Assembly (NCBI GenBank): GCA_035687725.1
Contig: DASRVB010000139.1
Location: forward strand, 1 to 50,942
DNA length: 50,942 nt
From: JAICNR01 sp035687725
GTDB taxonomy: Bacteria; Gemmatimonadota; Gemmatimonadetes; JACCXV01; JAHWKZ01
Direction of reading: 5' to 3'
Below are positions 41,272 to 50,255 of the stretch, in pieces; positions within the stretch are counted from its first letter, which is position 1; the number at the start of each line of letters is the position of its first letter. Both the position numbers and the translations under genes were made by a program. Below the pieces are notes generated by a model, which did not search any database, was not told where the DNA came from, and was given only the letters and a program-made list of their open reading frames with translations.

Positions 41272-43206
41272 CTACCGCCCGCGGACGATCCCCATCATCA
41301 CCGTTTCGTAGTGCATCCCCTTGATCGAAAGCTCGAACGCCTTCACGAGATATACACCGGGAAACCGGTGGGCGCGGCGCGCATAGCTGTAGAACTCGCG
41401 GTTGAGCACGTACAGCAGCTCGGCGTCCTCGCGCGCGACCCGGCGCGCCTCCAGTCCCTCGCGCATCCGCTCGACGATCCCCCCCACGTCGTCGAGCGAC
41501 CACTCCGGCCGCGCTCGAACGAGGGCGTCGCGCGCGCGCTCGATCATCGCCGCCAGCTCCCGCGCCCGATCCTCATTGAGGTGGAGGGTGCGCGCCTCGC
41601 CGGCCAAGGCCGCGAGCCTCCGCTTGAGATCCGCGGCCGCCCGTCCTGCGGCGCGATAGCGAGCCAGGTCGCTCCTCGCGGCCTTCCACAAGAGGCGCAG
41701 GTACTCGCGCCGCTCCCTCGATATCACTCCCTGCTTCCACAGCGACCGCAGCGCGGCCTTGACGTCGCTGCCCGAGACGTGCTGCCCGCGGAAGATGTGG
41801 GGGTTCAGTCGGTCGATGAGGTCGCTCGCCCGGTGGTAGATCTCCCCCGGGCCGAAGAGGCTCTCGAGGATGCGATGGTAGTTCGTCTTCATCGCTTCCG
41901 GAGTCATGTGCTTGGGAATCAGCTGCACGTCGTCGTCGGAGTTGTTTCCGGAGAACTCGCTCTCCAAGAGCCTCCCCTCCTCGCGCAGGCGCTCCGCCAG
42001 CGGGGTATGCGGAATGGGTGTCAGCATTCCGGTCATTGCGGTGGGGATCGCGACCTTCTTGGCGAAGTCGGCGATCGCGTCGGCCGTCGCGGGTGTATCC
42101 TCGTCACCGCCGAAGATGAACCCGGCCATGACTTCGATCCCCGCGTCCTGGATCAGCCCCACCGTATCGGCGATGTCGACCTTGAGGTTCTGCTTCTTGT
42201 TCATGTTCTTCAGCGCCGTCGGATCGGGGTTCTCGATCCCCAGGAACACCTCGTTGAAGCCGGCCTGCTTCATGAGCGGCAGCAGGTGTTGGAGCTTCGG
42301 GCTTCCGAGATCCAGGCTCGCCTGCGTGTAGAACGAGAACGGGTAGTCGTGCTCGCGCTGGAAGCGGATCATCTCTTCGAGGATTCCCTCGATGGCATCG
42401 GGGTTCCCGACGAAGTTGTCGTCCACCGTGAAGATCCCGCCGCGATGCCCGAGGTCGTAGATGATCCTGAGCTCGTCGCGGACGGACTGCAGGGTCTTGG
42501 GGCGCGTGAACCCGCCGTTGAACTGGATGATGTCGCAGAAGTCGCAGCGGAATCGGCAGCCGACCGTCGTCTGCCCCATCAGCGCGCGATAGTTGCCGAT
42601 GTCCACGAGGTCCCAGCGTGGTGGTGGAGTGTAATCCAGCTCGCGGAAGATCGAGCGATCGTTCAGGACCTTGCGCGACCCCGGTGGCTCGGCAGCGATC
42701 GCATCGGGGATCAGAAGCACCGGCCGGCCCGTGCGATGACGGCCGAGCTCCGGGTCGTCGAGGATCCGGCAGATGGCATCGACCCACTGCCCGCCTTCGC
42801 CCCACACCAGGACGTCCAGGCCCTCGTTCAGGACGGCGTCCGACGGGGTGTGAGGATCGAGCAGGTGATCGCGATAGGAAGATGGATAGGGCCCGCCAAG
42901 AACCCACGGCGTATCGAGACCCTTCGCGGGACCGCTCACGAGCTCGACGAGCGACGGCTTCTGGACCGACATGGCTCCTGTGAACACGGCGTCCGCGTCG
43001 GCGATCCGGTCCCTGAGCTCTTCGTCCGGGAGTCGTTCGACGTTGAGATCGATGAGCTCGAACTGCCAGTTGTCGGGCATGAAAGCGGCGAACGTGATCA
43101 GGCCGAGAGGCGGGAAGGCGGCCTTCCTGCCGATCATCGGCATGATGTAGCGATAGCTCCAGAACGAATTCGGCGGGAATTCGGGGGCGATCAGGAGCCC
43201 CTTCAT
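41272..43206 (-). CDS. B12-binding radical SAM enzyme (DUF4070-type end)
   Basis: About 644 residues. The N-terminal 180 residues form a cobalamin-binding Rossmann-like domain (IAPEFPPNSFWSYRYIMP, FTGAMSVQK, VLGGPYPSSY). The radical SAM core carries C217-x3-C221-x2-C224 (GCRFRCDFCD) for the 4Fe-4S cluster, with FVGNPDAIEGILEE and FLGIENPDP. The C-terminal 200 residues are helical and Arg-rich, as in DUF4070 proteins. Such enzymes methylate or rearrange unactivated carbons, HpnP-type lipid methylases among them; the substrate is unknown. ATG 43206 is chosen because MKGLLIAPEF is where homology begins; an in-frame ATG at 43284 adds 26 residues. The broken DUF4382 gene follows directly. Confidence 0.88.
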   Translation of the reverse strand: MKGLLIAPEFPPNSFWSYRYIMPMIGRKAAFPPLGLITFAAFMPDNWQFELIDLNVERLPDEELRDRIADADAVFTGAMSVQKPSLVELVSGPAKGLDTPWVLGGPYPSSYRDHLLDPHTPSDAVLNEGLDVLVWGEGGQWVDAICRILDDPELGRHRTGRPVLLIPDAIAAEPPGSRKVLNDRSIFRELDYTPPPRWDLVDIGNYRALMGQTTVGCRFRCDFCDIIQFNGGFTRPKTLQSVRDELRIIYDLGHRGGIFTVDDNFVGNPDAIEGILEEMIRFQREHDYPFSFYTQASLDLGSPKLQHLLPLMKQAGFNEVFLGIENPDPTALKNMNKKQNLKVDIADTVGLIQDAGIEVMAGFIFGGDEDTPATADAIADFAKKVAIPTAMTGMLTPIPHTPLAERLREEGRLLESEFSGNNSDDDVQLIPKHMTPEAMKTNYHRILESLFGPGEIYHRASDLIDRLNPHIFRGQHVSGSDVKAALRSLWKQGVISRERREYLRLLWKAARSDLARYRAAGRAAADLKRRLAALAGEARTLHLNEDRARELAAMIERARDALVRARPEWSLDDVGGIVERMREGLEARRVAREDAELLYVLNREFYSYARRAHRFPGVYLVKAFELSIKGMHYETVMMGIVRGR

Positions 43207-43330
43207 CGGTCGATCCGAAACAGGATTCGGTAACCGGCCTTGCGACGGAACCGGCTGTAAGCCCTCTATCTCGAGTAGCTGCATCCCGAGAACATCACCC
43301 GCCGTCGGTCCCGCCGCAAGGTACGACCCG

Positions 43331-43450
43331 TCATAGCGCTATGACACGACCTGTCTTGCGGTCGAGGAAATAGCCCGCGCCGAGGTACACGAACCTTCGC
43401 TCGGAGGCTTCCCTCCCGCGATCCTCTTCCTTTCGCGTATTCCTTCGCAT
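43331..43450 (-). CDS. Possible 39-residue basic small protein
   Basis: ATG at 43450 is preceded by GGGAGGTGGGCTCG, a good ribosome site 8 nt upstream. The product starts MRRNTRKEEDRG and ends FVYLGAGYFLDRKTGRVIAL. The first half is basic and polar, the second a strand-like Tyr/Gly/Leu segment. Its codons fit the genome, and the RKTGR end looks protein-like. I know no family. It is the only gene candidate between the radical SAM gene and the cyclase gene (43207-43558). Confidence 0.5.
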   Translation of the reverse strand: MRRNTRKEEDRGREASERRFVYLGAGYFLDRKTGRVIAL

Positions 43451-43558
43451 TCGAGCCCACCTCCCTATCCGCAGCCCGCATACACTTCCTATCCTATCCG
43501 GCAAATCCCCTTCCTGCTGTTCGGGATCGAACGCGGTTCGATGCCTTACGACGGCGCC

Positions 43559-46500
43559 CTACAGATAGCCGGGTTCACGGGCCCGCGCAGCAGCCTCACG
43601 TACGCGTGCGTAAGCCAGGTCCCTGTCGCCTGCGTCGGCCGCCGCGACGGCTTCCCCCAGGGCCTCCCGCACGGGTTCGGTGGCGGGCTGGACCTCCGGT
43701 GCGAGCAGCGAGCGCGCGAGCCCGACAGCGCGCTCGAGATCCCCCTCCTCCAGGCTGACGGCGAGCAGGGGCCAGGTCACGATCCAGGCGAGGACGCGAT
43801 ACGCCCCGCCCATCTTCTCCCCTTCCTCGTGAGCCCGGCGGGCTCGATCGGCGGCCTCCGGGAGATTCCCCTCCCTGAGAGCCGCCCACGCCAGATGCGA
43901 CTCGGCCGCGGCTACGTACTCGGCCATGCCGCTCGCCGCCCCCGCTTCGAGTGTGCGATACGCCCAGCGCCGAGCTCCAGCGACATCCCCGCGCTTGCGA
44001 TGGATCAGCGCGATGTAGGCAATGCAACGGGACTGGAGCGTCGCGTATCCCACTCGCTCGGCCTCGGCCAGGAGCTCGCGCAGGTGGCGCTCCGACTCGT
44101 CCAGCCGATCCGCCCACAGGAGGCTGAAGGCGTAGACGAAGCGTACGTCCGCGACTTCGAGCCTCGGTTCGACGTCGAATGTCGCATCGAAGCCCGCGCG
44201 CGCGTGCTCGACGGTCTTCGCCGACGCCACGTACCGTTCGCGCCGCAGCCCGAGCAGCGCCATGGAATTGAACAGGAGCGCGCGTTGAAGCGCCGTGCCC
44301 CGCGCTTCCACGACCGGCGCCGAGCGCTCGATCTGCTCGGCCAGGACGTCCGCCGTCGACGTGAAGTACTGGAGCATGATCCTGCCGAGCTCGATCGCCG
44401 CGCGCTCCTCGTTCCACTCCGGCGAGGGATCTGCGGGCGGCTCACCCAGCTCCTCCACCGCGCGATCGAAGAACGCGAGGGCTTCTTCCCGGCGCCGCTG
44501 GATCTGTCGGCTGCTGCCGGCCTTTCGCATCAGGCGCCCGCGTGCGAGGCGCTCCTCCGGCGGCCGGTCCGCGAGCGCCCGCTCGAAGGATTCGACCGCC
44601 TCGTCGTGGCTCCCGCCGAGCTCGAGCACGTCACCGATCGATTCCCGGATCCGTGTCCGCAGATCACGCGCGCTGTCGTCGTCGGTCAGCGTAGCCAGCC
44701 GCTCGAGCGCGCGGCGAAACGCCTGCAGGGCTTCCTCGTTCAGGTGCGCGCGGCGCGATTTCTCGCCGGCCCGGAACAGGTACGTGGCCGCTCGAGCGGC
44801 GTCGTCCGTTCGGTCGTAGTGGTAGGCCAGACGCTCCACGTGCTCCTCCAGCCGGTCGGCGTACAGCTCCTCGATCGCCTGGGCGGCGGCGAGGTGTAGC
44901 GCGCCGCGACGCTTTTTGAGGAGGCTCTTGTAGACGGTGTCCCGCGTGAAGACGTGCTTGAAGGAGTACTCCTCCTCGGGAACCACGCGATCCAGAAACA
45001 CGAGATCGTGCTGCTCGAGCTGCCACAGGGCGCGGTCGAGATCCAGCTCGGCGCCGACCATCTCGTCCAGGAGATTCTTCGAGAACACTCTGCCGATCAC
45101 GGCCGCCGACTGGAGCGCGCGCCTCGGTTCGTCGTCGATCCTGTCTACGCGGGACTGGATGATGCTCTGGACGGTCGTGGGCACGTCGTCGACTCGCAGG
45201 CGATCGGCCACCGCGACCCCCCTCTCGCCGACCGCGATCTGTTCGGACGCCAGGAGCGATCGCAGGACTTCCTCGACGAACAGGGGATTCCCCTGAGCCT
45301 TCTCGAGGATGGCGCCGAGCGCCGATGAGGGAAACTCTTCGGTCCCGAGGAGCGCCAGCACGAGGCGCCGCGTCTCCGTCTCGTCCAGCGGTCGCAGGCG
45401 GAGCTCGGCATATCGACCCCGCGCGTGCCGCTCGATGAGCGGGACCAGGTGCCTGGAGGCATGTTCCTGAACGGGGCGCTGCACGCAGACGAGAACCGAG
45501 CGCGAGCCGGACAACCCCTCGACCAGCCGGGGCACGAGCTCGAGCGTCAGGCTGTCCGCCCAGTGGAGGTCGTCGAGCACGAGGACGATGGGATGCCTGT
45601 CGGCGAGAGCCCGCAGGTACTCGACGACGGCGAGGAAGGTCCGCGCCTTGACCTGCTGGGGCGGCAGGTCGCCGAAGTCGAGCGCGCGTGGATCGGGGAT
45701 CGAGAGGAGGTTGAGGATCGGCACCAGGACCTCGTCGATCCGCTCGGCGGCCAGTGCGTCGCCGGCCAGCCCCGAGATCTCCTCGGCCACCGGCTCGACC
45801 CTCGCGGCGACTCCGGCGCCCGGCGGGAACCGCTCCCTCAAGAGGTCCACGATCGGGGCATAGCTCGTCGAGGCGCTCGACTCCAGGCAGCGGCCCTCGA
45901 GCCACAGCCACCCGCCGTTGCCGTTCGGACCGAGCGCGAGCCTTCGGACCTCGGTCAGGAGTCTCGACTTTCCGACACCGGCCTCGCCGATCACCGTCAC
46001 CGCCTGCCCGGCGCCGGCGCGCGCTTTCCCGATGGCGTCGGAAAGCCTGCCGAGCTCCTCGTCGCGGCCGATCAGCGCCGCGCGCAGACCCTCCACGCCG
46101 CGTGCGACCTCCGGACGTGGCCGCTGCCGGAGCGCGGCCCACGCCGCGACGGGCTCGGCCAGCCCTTTGATGCGGGTCTCCCGCGGCTCGAAGTCGAATG
46201 CTCGCCGTGCGATCCGCCACGCGCTCTCCCCCACCAGCACCTCTCCGGGCTCGCACCGTCCCTGAAGCCTCGCCGCGAGGTTGACCGCCGGGCCCATCGC
46301 CGTGAGCTCGCGGTGGACGTCCGAGCCCACCCGGCCCACGTACGCGTCTCCGGTATTGATCCCGGCGGTGATCTCGAATCCCCGGGTGCGGGCTGCGTCC
46401 CGCATCTCGAGCGCCGCCCGGATCGCCCGGACGGGATCGTCCTCGTTCGCCCGCGGAACCCCGAAGAGCGCGAGGATCCCGTCGCCGAGATAGCGGTCGA

Positions 46501-46741
46501 TCCGCCCGCCCTGCCGAGCCACGGCGCTCGACATGACTTCCAGCGCCTCGCTCACCCGCTCGAGCGCCGCCTCGGGATCCAGATCGTGCGTGGTGGCGAC
46601 CGAACCGCTCATGTCGGCGAAAAGGACGGTAACGAGCCGCGTCTCGTCCTGGCGGGACGCCGCCACAGGCAGGGTGGCGCCGCATTCGGGACAGAACCGG
46701 GCACCGGGTGCGACCTCGGCCTGGCAGCCCGGGCAGATCAT
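43559..46741 (-). CDS. Zinc-ribbon adenylate/guanylate cyclase-AAA ATPase-TPR regulator (copy 2)
   Basis: A 1060-residue protein with the same plan as the one at 37142. Zinc ribbon C3, C6, C17, C20; cyclase domain about 33-205 with D43 (FADMSGSVATT), D87 (LGDGILALFG) and MGPAVNLAARLQ; AAA/STAND ATPase with GEAGVGKSRLL and VLVLDDLHWADS; then helical TPR-like repeats to the end (ESFERALADRPP, AALREGNLPEAADRARRAH). The two differ in the insert after the cyclase metal site. ATG 46741 comes 1 base after the kinase stop with GAG before it, so it is translated from the kinase message. This coupling suggests that the kinase feeds into the cyclase. Confidence 0.9.
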   Translation of the reverse strand: MICPGCQAEVAPGARFCPECGATLPVAASRQDETRLVTVLFADMSGSVATTHDLDPEAALERVSEALEVMSSAVARQGGRIDRYLGDGILALFGVPRANEDDPVRAIRAALEMRDAARTRGFEITAGINTGDAYVGRVGSDVHRELTAMGPAVNLAARLQGRCEPGEVLVGESAWRIARRAFDFEPRETRIKGLAEPVAAWAALRQRPRPEVARGVEGLRAALIGRDEELGRLSDAIGKARAGAGQAVTVIGEAGVGKSRLLTEVRRLALGPNGNGGWLWLEGRCLESSASTSYAPIVDLLRERFPPGAGVAARVEPVAEEISGLAGDALAAERIDEVLVPILNLLSIPDPRALDFGDLPPQQVKARTFLAVVEYLRALADRHPIVLVLDDLHWADSLTLELVPRLVEGLSGSRSVLVCVQRPVQEHASRHLVPLIERHARGRYAELRLRPLDETETRRLVLALLGTEEFPSSALGAILEKAQGNPLFVEEVLRSLLASEQIAVGERGVAVADRLRVDDVPTTVQSIIQSRVDRIDDEPRRALQSAAVIGRVFSKNLLDEMVGAELDLDRALWQLEQHDLVFLDRVVPEEEYSFKHVFTRDTVYKSLLKKRRGALHLAAAQAIEELYADRLEEHVERLAYHYDRTDDAARAATYLFRAGEKSRRAHLNEEALQAFRRALERLATLTDDDSARDLRTRIRESIGDVLELGGSHDEAVESFERALADRPPEERLARGRLMRKAGSSRQIQRRREEALAFFDRAVEELGEPPADPSPEWNEERAAIELGRIMLQYFTSTADVLAEQIERSAPVVEARGTALQRALLFNSMALLGLRRERYVASAKTVEHARAGFDATFDVEPRLEVADVRFVYAFSLLWADRLDESERHLRELLAEAERVGYATLQSRCIAYIALIHRKRGDVAGARRWAYRTLEAGAASGMAEYVAAAESHLAWAALREGNLPEAADRARRAHEEGEKMGGAYRVLAWIVTWPLLAVSLEEGDLERAVGLARSLLAPEVQPATEPVREALGEAVAAADAGDRDLAYARVREAAARAREPGYL

Positions 46742-46742
46742 C

Positions 46743-48806
46743 TCAACCCGAGATCGGCGGGACGAGTTCCTGAGACGCAGGCGAAGACGCGGCCGCGGGG
46801 AGCGTGAACCGGAAGACCGCTCCGCGTCCCGGCTCCGACTCGGCCCAGATCCGGCCGCCCTGCGCCTCCACGATCCGGCGGCAGATCGCCAGGCCGAGCC
46901 CGGTTCCGGGAGCGCCGTGGTCGACATTCAGGCGCTCGAAGATGACGAACACCTTCTCCGCGTCGGCCGGATCGAACCCGCGGCCGTTGTCGACCACGTC
47001 GAAGCGCCACATCGGACCCTCCCGACTGGCGGAGATCCGGATCTCTGGCACCCGACCGTCGTGCCGGTACTTGATGGAGTTCGAGAGGAGGTTCTGGAAC
47101 AGGCCGGTCAGGCGCGTCTGGCCGACCGCGACACGCGGCAGCGAACCGACTTCGATGCGCGCATCGGTCTCCCGGATCGCCGACTTGAGTCTCTCCACCG
47201 CGTCGGCCACCGCCTGGCTCGATTCGGCCTCTCCGGCGGAAGGCCGATCGGCGGTGGAGTACTCGAGCAGATCGTCGATCAGCTCGTTCATCCTGCGCAC
47301 CCCCGCGAACACGAAGCCGGCCGAGCGACGGATCTCGGGCTCATTGATCTCCCGCAGCCGGTTTTCGATCAGCTGGACGTTGCTGACGATCGTCCGCAGG
47401 GGCTCCTTGAGGTCGTGGGATGCCGCGTACGACAGCACGGATAGCTCCCGGTTCGACCGATGCAGCTCCTCCATCCGGCGCTCGAGCTCCATCTCGTCGC
47501 GCTTCCGGTCGGTGATGTCGTGGCAGGTCCCGATCATGCGTCGCGGGAGCCCCGATTCGTCGCGGATGACGTAACCCTTGCTCTGAAGCACGCGGACGTC
47601 GCCGTCGGGCCGAACGATGCGCTCCTCGAACTCGAACTCCTCCGTTCCCTCCAGCGCCGCCCGGATGGAGGAGGCGGCATGATCGCGATCGTTCGGGTGG
47701 ACGCGCTCTATGTACGACTCGTAGGTGATCTCCACGGATTCCGGCTCCAGTCCGTAGATCCTGTACAGCTCGTCCGACCAGGCGACCTTGTTCGCCAGAA
47801 TATCCCACTCCCAGCTGCCGATGTGCGCCACTTTCTGGGCGTCGTTGAGGACCGAGCGGCTCTTCTGGAGCTTCTCGACGGCGTCCGCCAGCGAAGCGGT
47901 CCGCTTCCTGACCTGCTCCTCGAGCTCGTCGCGGCTGCGCAGGAGATCGAGTTCCACCCGCTGGCGCTCGCGCGTACCCGCCGCAAGCACCAGGACGGTC
48001 AAAGTGATCACGGTAACGAAGAGCTGGAGCATCAGCAGCGACTCGTTGATGGAACCGTCCGCGAAGGGACCGCCTTCCTGGAGCGTCCCGAAGAGCGCGA
48101 TAAGGGAGGTAGCCACGGCGGCGCTGGCGGCGCCACGGCGTCCGAACCGCAGGGCTGCCCAGATCAGCGGAGGCAGGACGGCGAACGAGGCCGGCATGCT
48201 GCGATGGAACACGAACCAGGCGGTGACGCCGAGGATCGAGGCCAGCGCGACCGCCTCCAGGGGCTTGCCGGGAACGGGTCGACGTCCGGCCTTGCGCGAC
48301 CAGAGGACGATCAGTGGCGTGAAGATGAGCGCTCCGCCGAGGTCGCCGAGAAACCAGGTCAGCCAGACTTCGAGCATCTGGGACTGCTCGGCATAGCCCC
48401 CGGCCCACAGACTGAACAGACCGACAGTGGCGCTAAGCGCCGTCGCCGGCAGGACGAGGGCGGCGAAGCGGAGGACTCCCCGTGGCCGCTCGAACGATGC
48501 GCTGCCCGCCGCGAAGCGATTCACGAGCTCGGCCGCGACCACCGCCTCGAGCGTATTTCCGATCGCGATCCCGGCCGAGGTGGTGATAGAGCCGGTGGTG
48601 GTGACGTTGACGAGGAAGGCGGCGAGGGCGACGGCCGGCCAGATCCGAAGGCCGAAGAGGAGCGCGGCGGCGATGGCGATCCCGCTCGGGAGCCAGAACG
48701 GGCTCGCGCTCTCGTTCACCGAGGCCAGGGCCAGTCCGAGCTTCCCGGCCAGGAAATAGAGGAGCGATGCGGTGGCGAGATCGAGCAGGTATCGCCTGGC
48801 GCTCAC
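46743..48806 (-). CDS. MASE1-PAS sensor histidine kinase
   Basis: A 687-residue kinase. Residues 1-275 are a MASE1-type sensor with about eight membrane helices (opening LLYFLAGKLGLALASVN, ASPFWLPSGIAIAAALLFG). A coiled-coil segment and a PAS domain (about 320-440, IGSWEWDILANKVAWSDELY) follow, then the HisKA H464 (YAASHDLKEPLRTIV) and an ATPase domain with NLLSNSIKYR, DNGRGF and GTGLGLAI. The H-D-L-K-E-P form is that of phytochrome-like and Rcp1-partner kinases. No receiver is attached, so it needs a partner; the Rcp1-like regulator at 15 kb is of the right type. GTG start, no strong ribosome site. A TAGAAT at 48873-48878 may be its -10 box. Confidence 0.92.
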   Translation of the reverse strand: MSARRYLLDLATASLLYFLAGKLGLALASVNESASPFWLPSGIAIAAALLFGLRIWPAVALAAFLVNVTTTGSITTSAGIAIGNTLEAVVAAELVNRFAAGSASFERPRGVLRFAALVLPATALSATVGLFSLWAGGYAEQSQMLEVWLTWFLGDLGGALIFTPLIVLWSRKAGRRPVPGKPLEAVALASILGVTAWFVFHRSMPASFAVLPPLIWAALRFGRRGAASAAVATSLIALFGTLQEGGPFADGSINESLLMLQLFVTVITLTVLVLAAGTRERQRVELDLLRSRDELEEQVRKRTASLADAVEKLQKSRSVLNDAQKVAHIGSWEWDILANKVAWSDELYRIYGLEPESVEITYESYIERVHPNDRDHAASSIRAALEGTEEFEFEERIVRPDGDVRVLQSKGYVIRDESGLPRRMIGTCHDITDRKRDEMELERRMEELHRSNRELSVLSYAASHDLKEPLRTIVSNVQLIENRLREINEPEIRRSAGFVFAGVRRMNELIDDLLEYSTADRPSAGEAESSQAVADAVERLKSAIRETDARIEVGSLPRVAVGQTRLTGLFQNLLSNSIKYRHDGRVPEIRISASREGPMWRFDVVDNGRGFDPADAEKVFVIFERLNVDHGAPGTGLGLAICRRIVEAQGGRIWAESEPGRGAVFRFTLPAAASSPASQELVPPISG

Positions 48807-48915
48807 GACGCTGGGCAGACCAGGGGGCCCTCCCTCTCCTCGAGCATTCTCCGCTGACGCGACCGTGACTTTATTCTACGTTCGGCAGCCGCTGGAGGGG
48901 AGAGCGGGGAATGTC

Positions 48916-49635
48916 TCAGAGCCCCGGCCGCGCCAGATCGATCCGGTACTCTCCGGTTTCGGTACGTTGCGCCGCGGTTCGGAGTTCTTCTCCCGACCGG
49001 ACGAGAACGGCGGCATTTCCGACGCGAATGGTGATCGCGGGGCCGGCCAAGGGGAGCCGGATCGCATAGCTCGATCGCGCCCCATCATTCGCGATCGTCA
49101 CCCGGTCGGGTCCGGATTCCAGGTCGACGGGCTCTCCCACAACGCGGATCTCGACCTCGGGCGTATCGATCAGCTCGACCAGCACGACTCCCGACTCCTG
49201 GCCTCCGGCGAACACGATCTCGAAGGGCGCCGTCGGCTGGATCGAAAGCCCGGAAACGGATCCGGGGCCGACGGACTCTACCTGCGCTTCCGGAACCGGG
49301 GCCTCGCGCTCGAGCCGATCGATCCACTTCCGCAGAGGAGAATCGGGGAGCGCGTAGAGAATGCCCGCGCCGAGAACGCAGGCGATCGAAGCCGCAACCA
49401 GGAGCCGCGCGCCCCTTCGCGACCCGGGCGCCTCGAACGCCTGCCAATCGAAGGGCGGCGCCTCGTGATCCAACGCCTCCAGGAGGCCGAACACGCGGCG
49501 CTCCCGCAGCCGGGATTCCTCCAGCGCCGCATTGCACACGGGGCAGCTGGACAGGTGCTCCCGCGCGGCGAGGCCTCGTTCTGCGTCCAGCTCTCCGTGC
49601 AGAACGCGCTCGAGGGTTTCTGCGTCAAGGTGCAT
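48916..49635 (-). CDS. Membrane anti-sigma factor with HCC zinc finger
   Basis: A 239-residue protein. The N-terminal zf-HC2 anti-sigma domain is MHLDAETLERVL...AAREHLSSCPVC with H27, C31 and C34. A membrane helix (LLVAASIACVLGAGILYAL, about 77-95) is followed by a periplasmic beta-rich domain (VSGLSIQPTAPFEIVFA, VVLVELIDTPEVEIRVV). It should bind the sigma factor encoded just upstream and release it on an envelope signal. ATG 49635 with GAGGAGG 7 nt before; it overlaps the sigma gene by 11 bp. Confidence 0.92.
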   Translation of the reverse strand: MHLDAETLERVLHGELDAERGLAAREHLSSCPVCNAALEESRLRERRVFGLLEALDHEAPPFDWQAFEAPGSRRGARLLVAASIACVLGAGILYALPDSPLRKWIDRLEREAPVPEAQVESVGPGSVSGLSIQPTAPFEIVFAGGQESGVVLVELIDTPEVEIRVVGEPVDLESGPDRVTIANDGARSSYAIRLPLAGPAITIRVGNAAVLVRSGEELRTAAQRTETGEYRIDLARPGL

Positions 49636-50185
49636 GCTCAGCCTCCTCGTAGGCATCCTCGAACGCCCGCTTGGCGCGCGCGAGGAGCGTGCCGACGCTC
49701 GTCTCGTTGAGCTCGAGCACCTTCGCGAGATCCCGATAGCTGTACCCTTCGGCTCGCAGGAGGAGCAGCTCCCGCTCCCGGGAAGGGAGCCGGTCGAGCG
49801 CGTCGCGGACCTTTGCCTGGAGCCGGAGGGCTTCGAAGCGCTCCGCCGGCGACGGACCGGAGGCCGGTCGCAGATCGCCGGCGTGTCGGGCGGTCAGTCG
49901 CGCCCGCCGGCGGGCCGTCGAGCGCTCGTTCCGGAACAGGTTCAGCGCGACGGTCACGAGCCAGCGATCCGGTTTCTCCGGCAGGAACCCTCTGCGGAAC
50001 AGGCGGACGAACGCCTCCTGCGCGATGTCCGCGGCGAGGTCCGGATCTCCCGACAGACGGTCGAGATACCGGAAGATGGAGGCGTAGTAGGCATCGTGTA
50101 CCTCGCGGACGAGCTCCGGGAAGGGCAGGGATCTCCGCTCCCCCGGGGATTCGATCACCGTCGCGGTCGAGCTTCCGAGCGACAT
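49625..50185 (-). CDS. ECF-type RNA polymerase sigma factor
   Basis: A 186-residue sigma-70 family factor with regions 2 and 4 only. Region 2 is YYASIFRYLDRLSGDPDLAA followed by DIAQEAFVRLFRRG (-10 binding); region 4 is LDRLPSRERELLLLRAEGYS, then YRDLAKVLELNETSVGTLLARAKRAFE (-35 binding). The linker includes an Arg-rich segment. ATG 50185 is chosen because homology begins there; upstream in-frame codons read through 89 residues without a signal. It is coupled to the anti-sigma gene by an 11-bp overlap and lies 70 bp after the outer-membrane receptor gene. Confidence 0.92.
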   Translation of the reverse strand: MSLGSSTATVIESPGERRSLPFPELVREVHDAYYASIFRYLDRLSGDPDLAADIAQEAFVRLFRRGFLPEKPDRWLVTVALNLFRNERSTARRRARLTARHAGDLRPASGPSPAERFEALRLQAKVRDALDRLPSRERELLLLRAEGYSYRDLAKVLELNETSVGTLLARAKRAFEDAYEEAEHAP

Positions 50186-50255
50186 TCGGTACAGGAGCCG
50201 ACGAGTGGGCGAGTCCGTGACATGGCGCAACGCAGGCGGGAGGTCGTCGCCGGGA

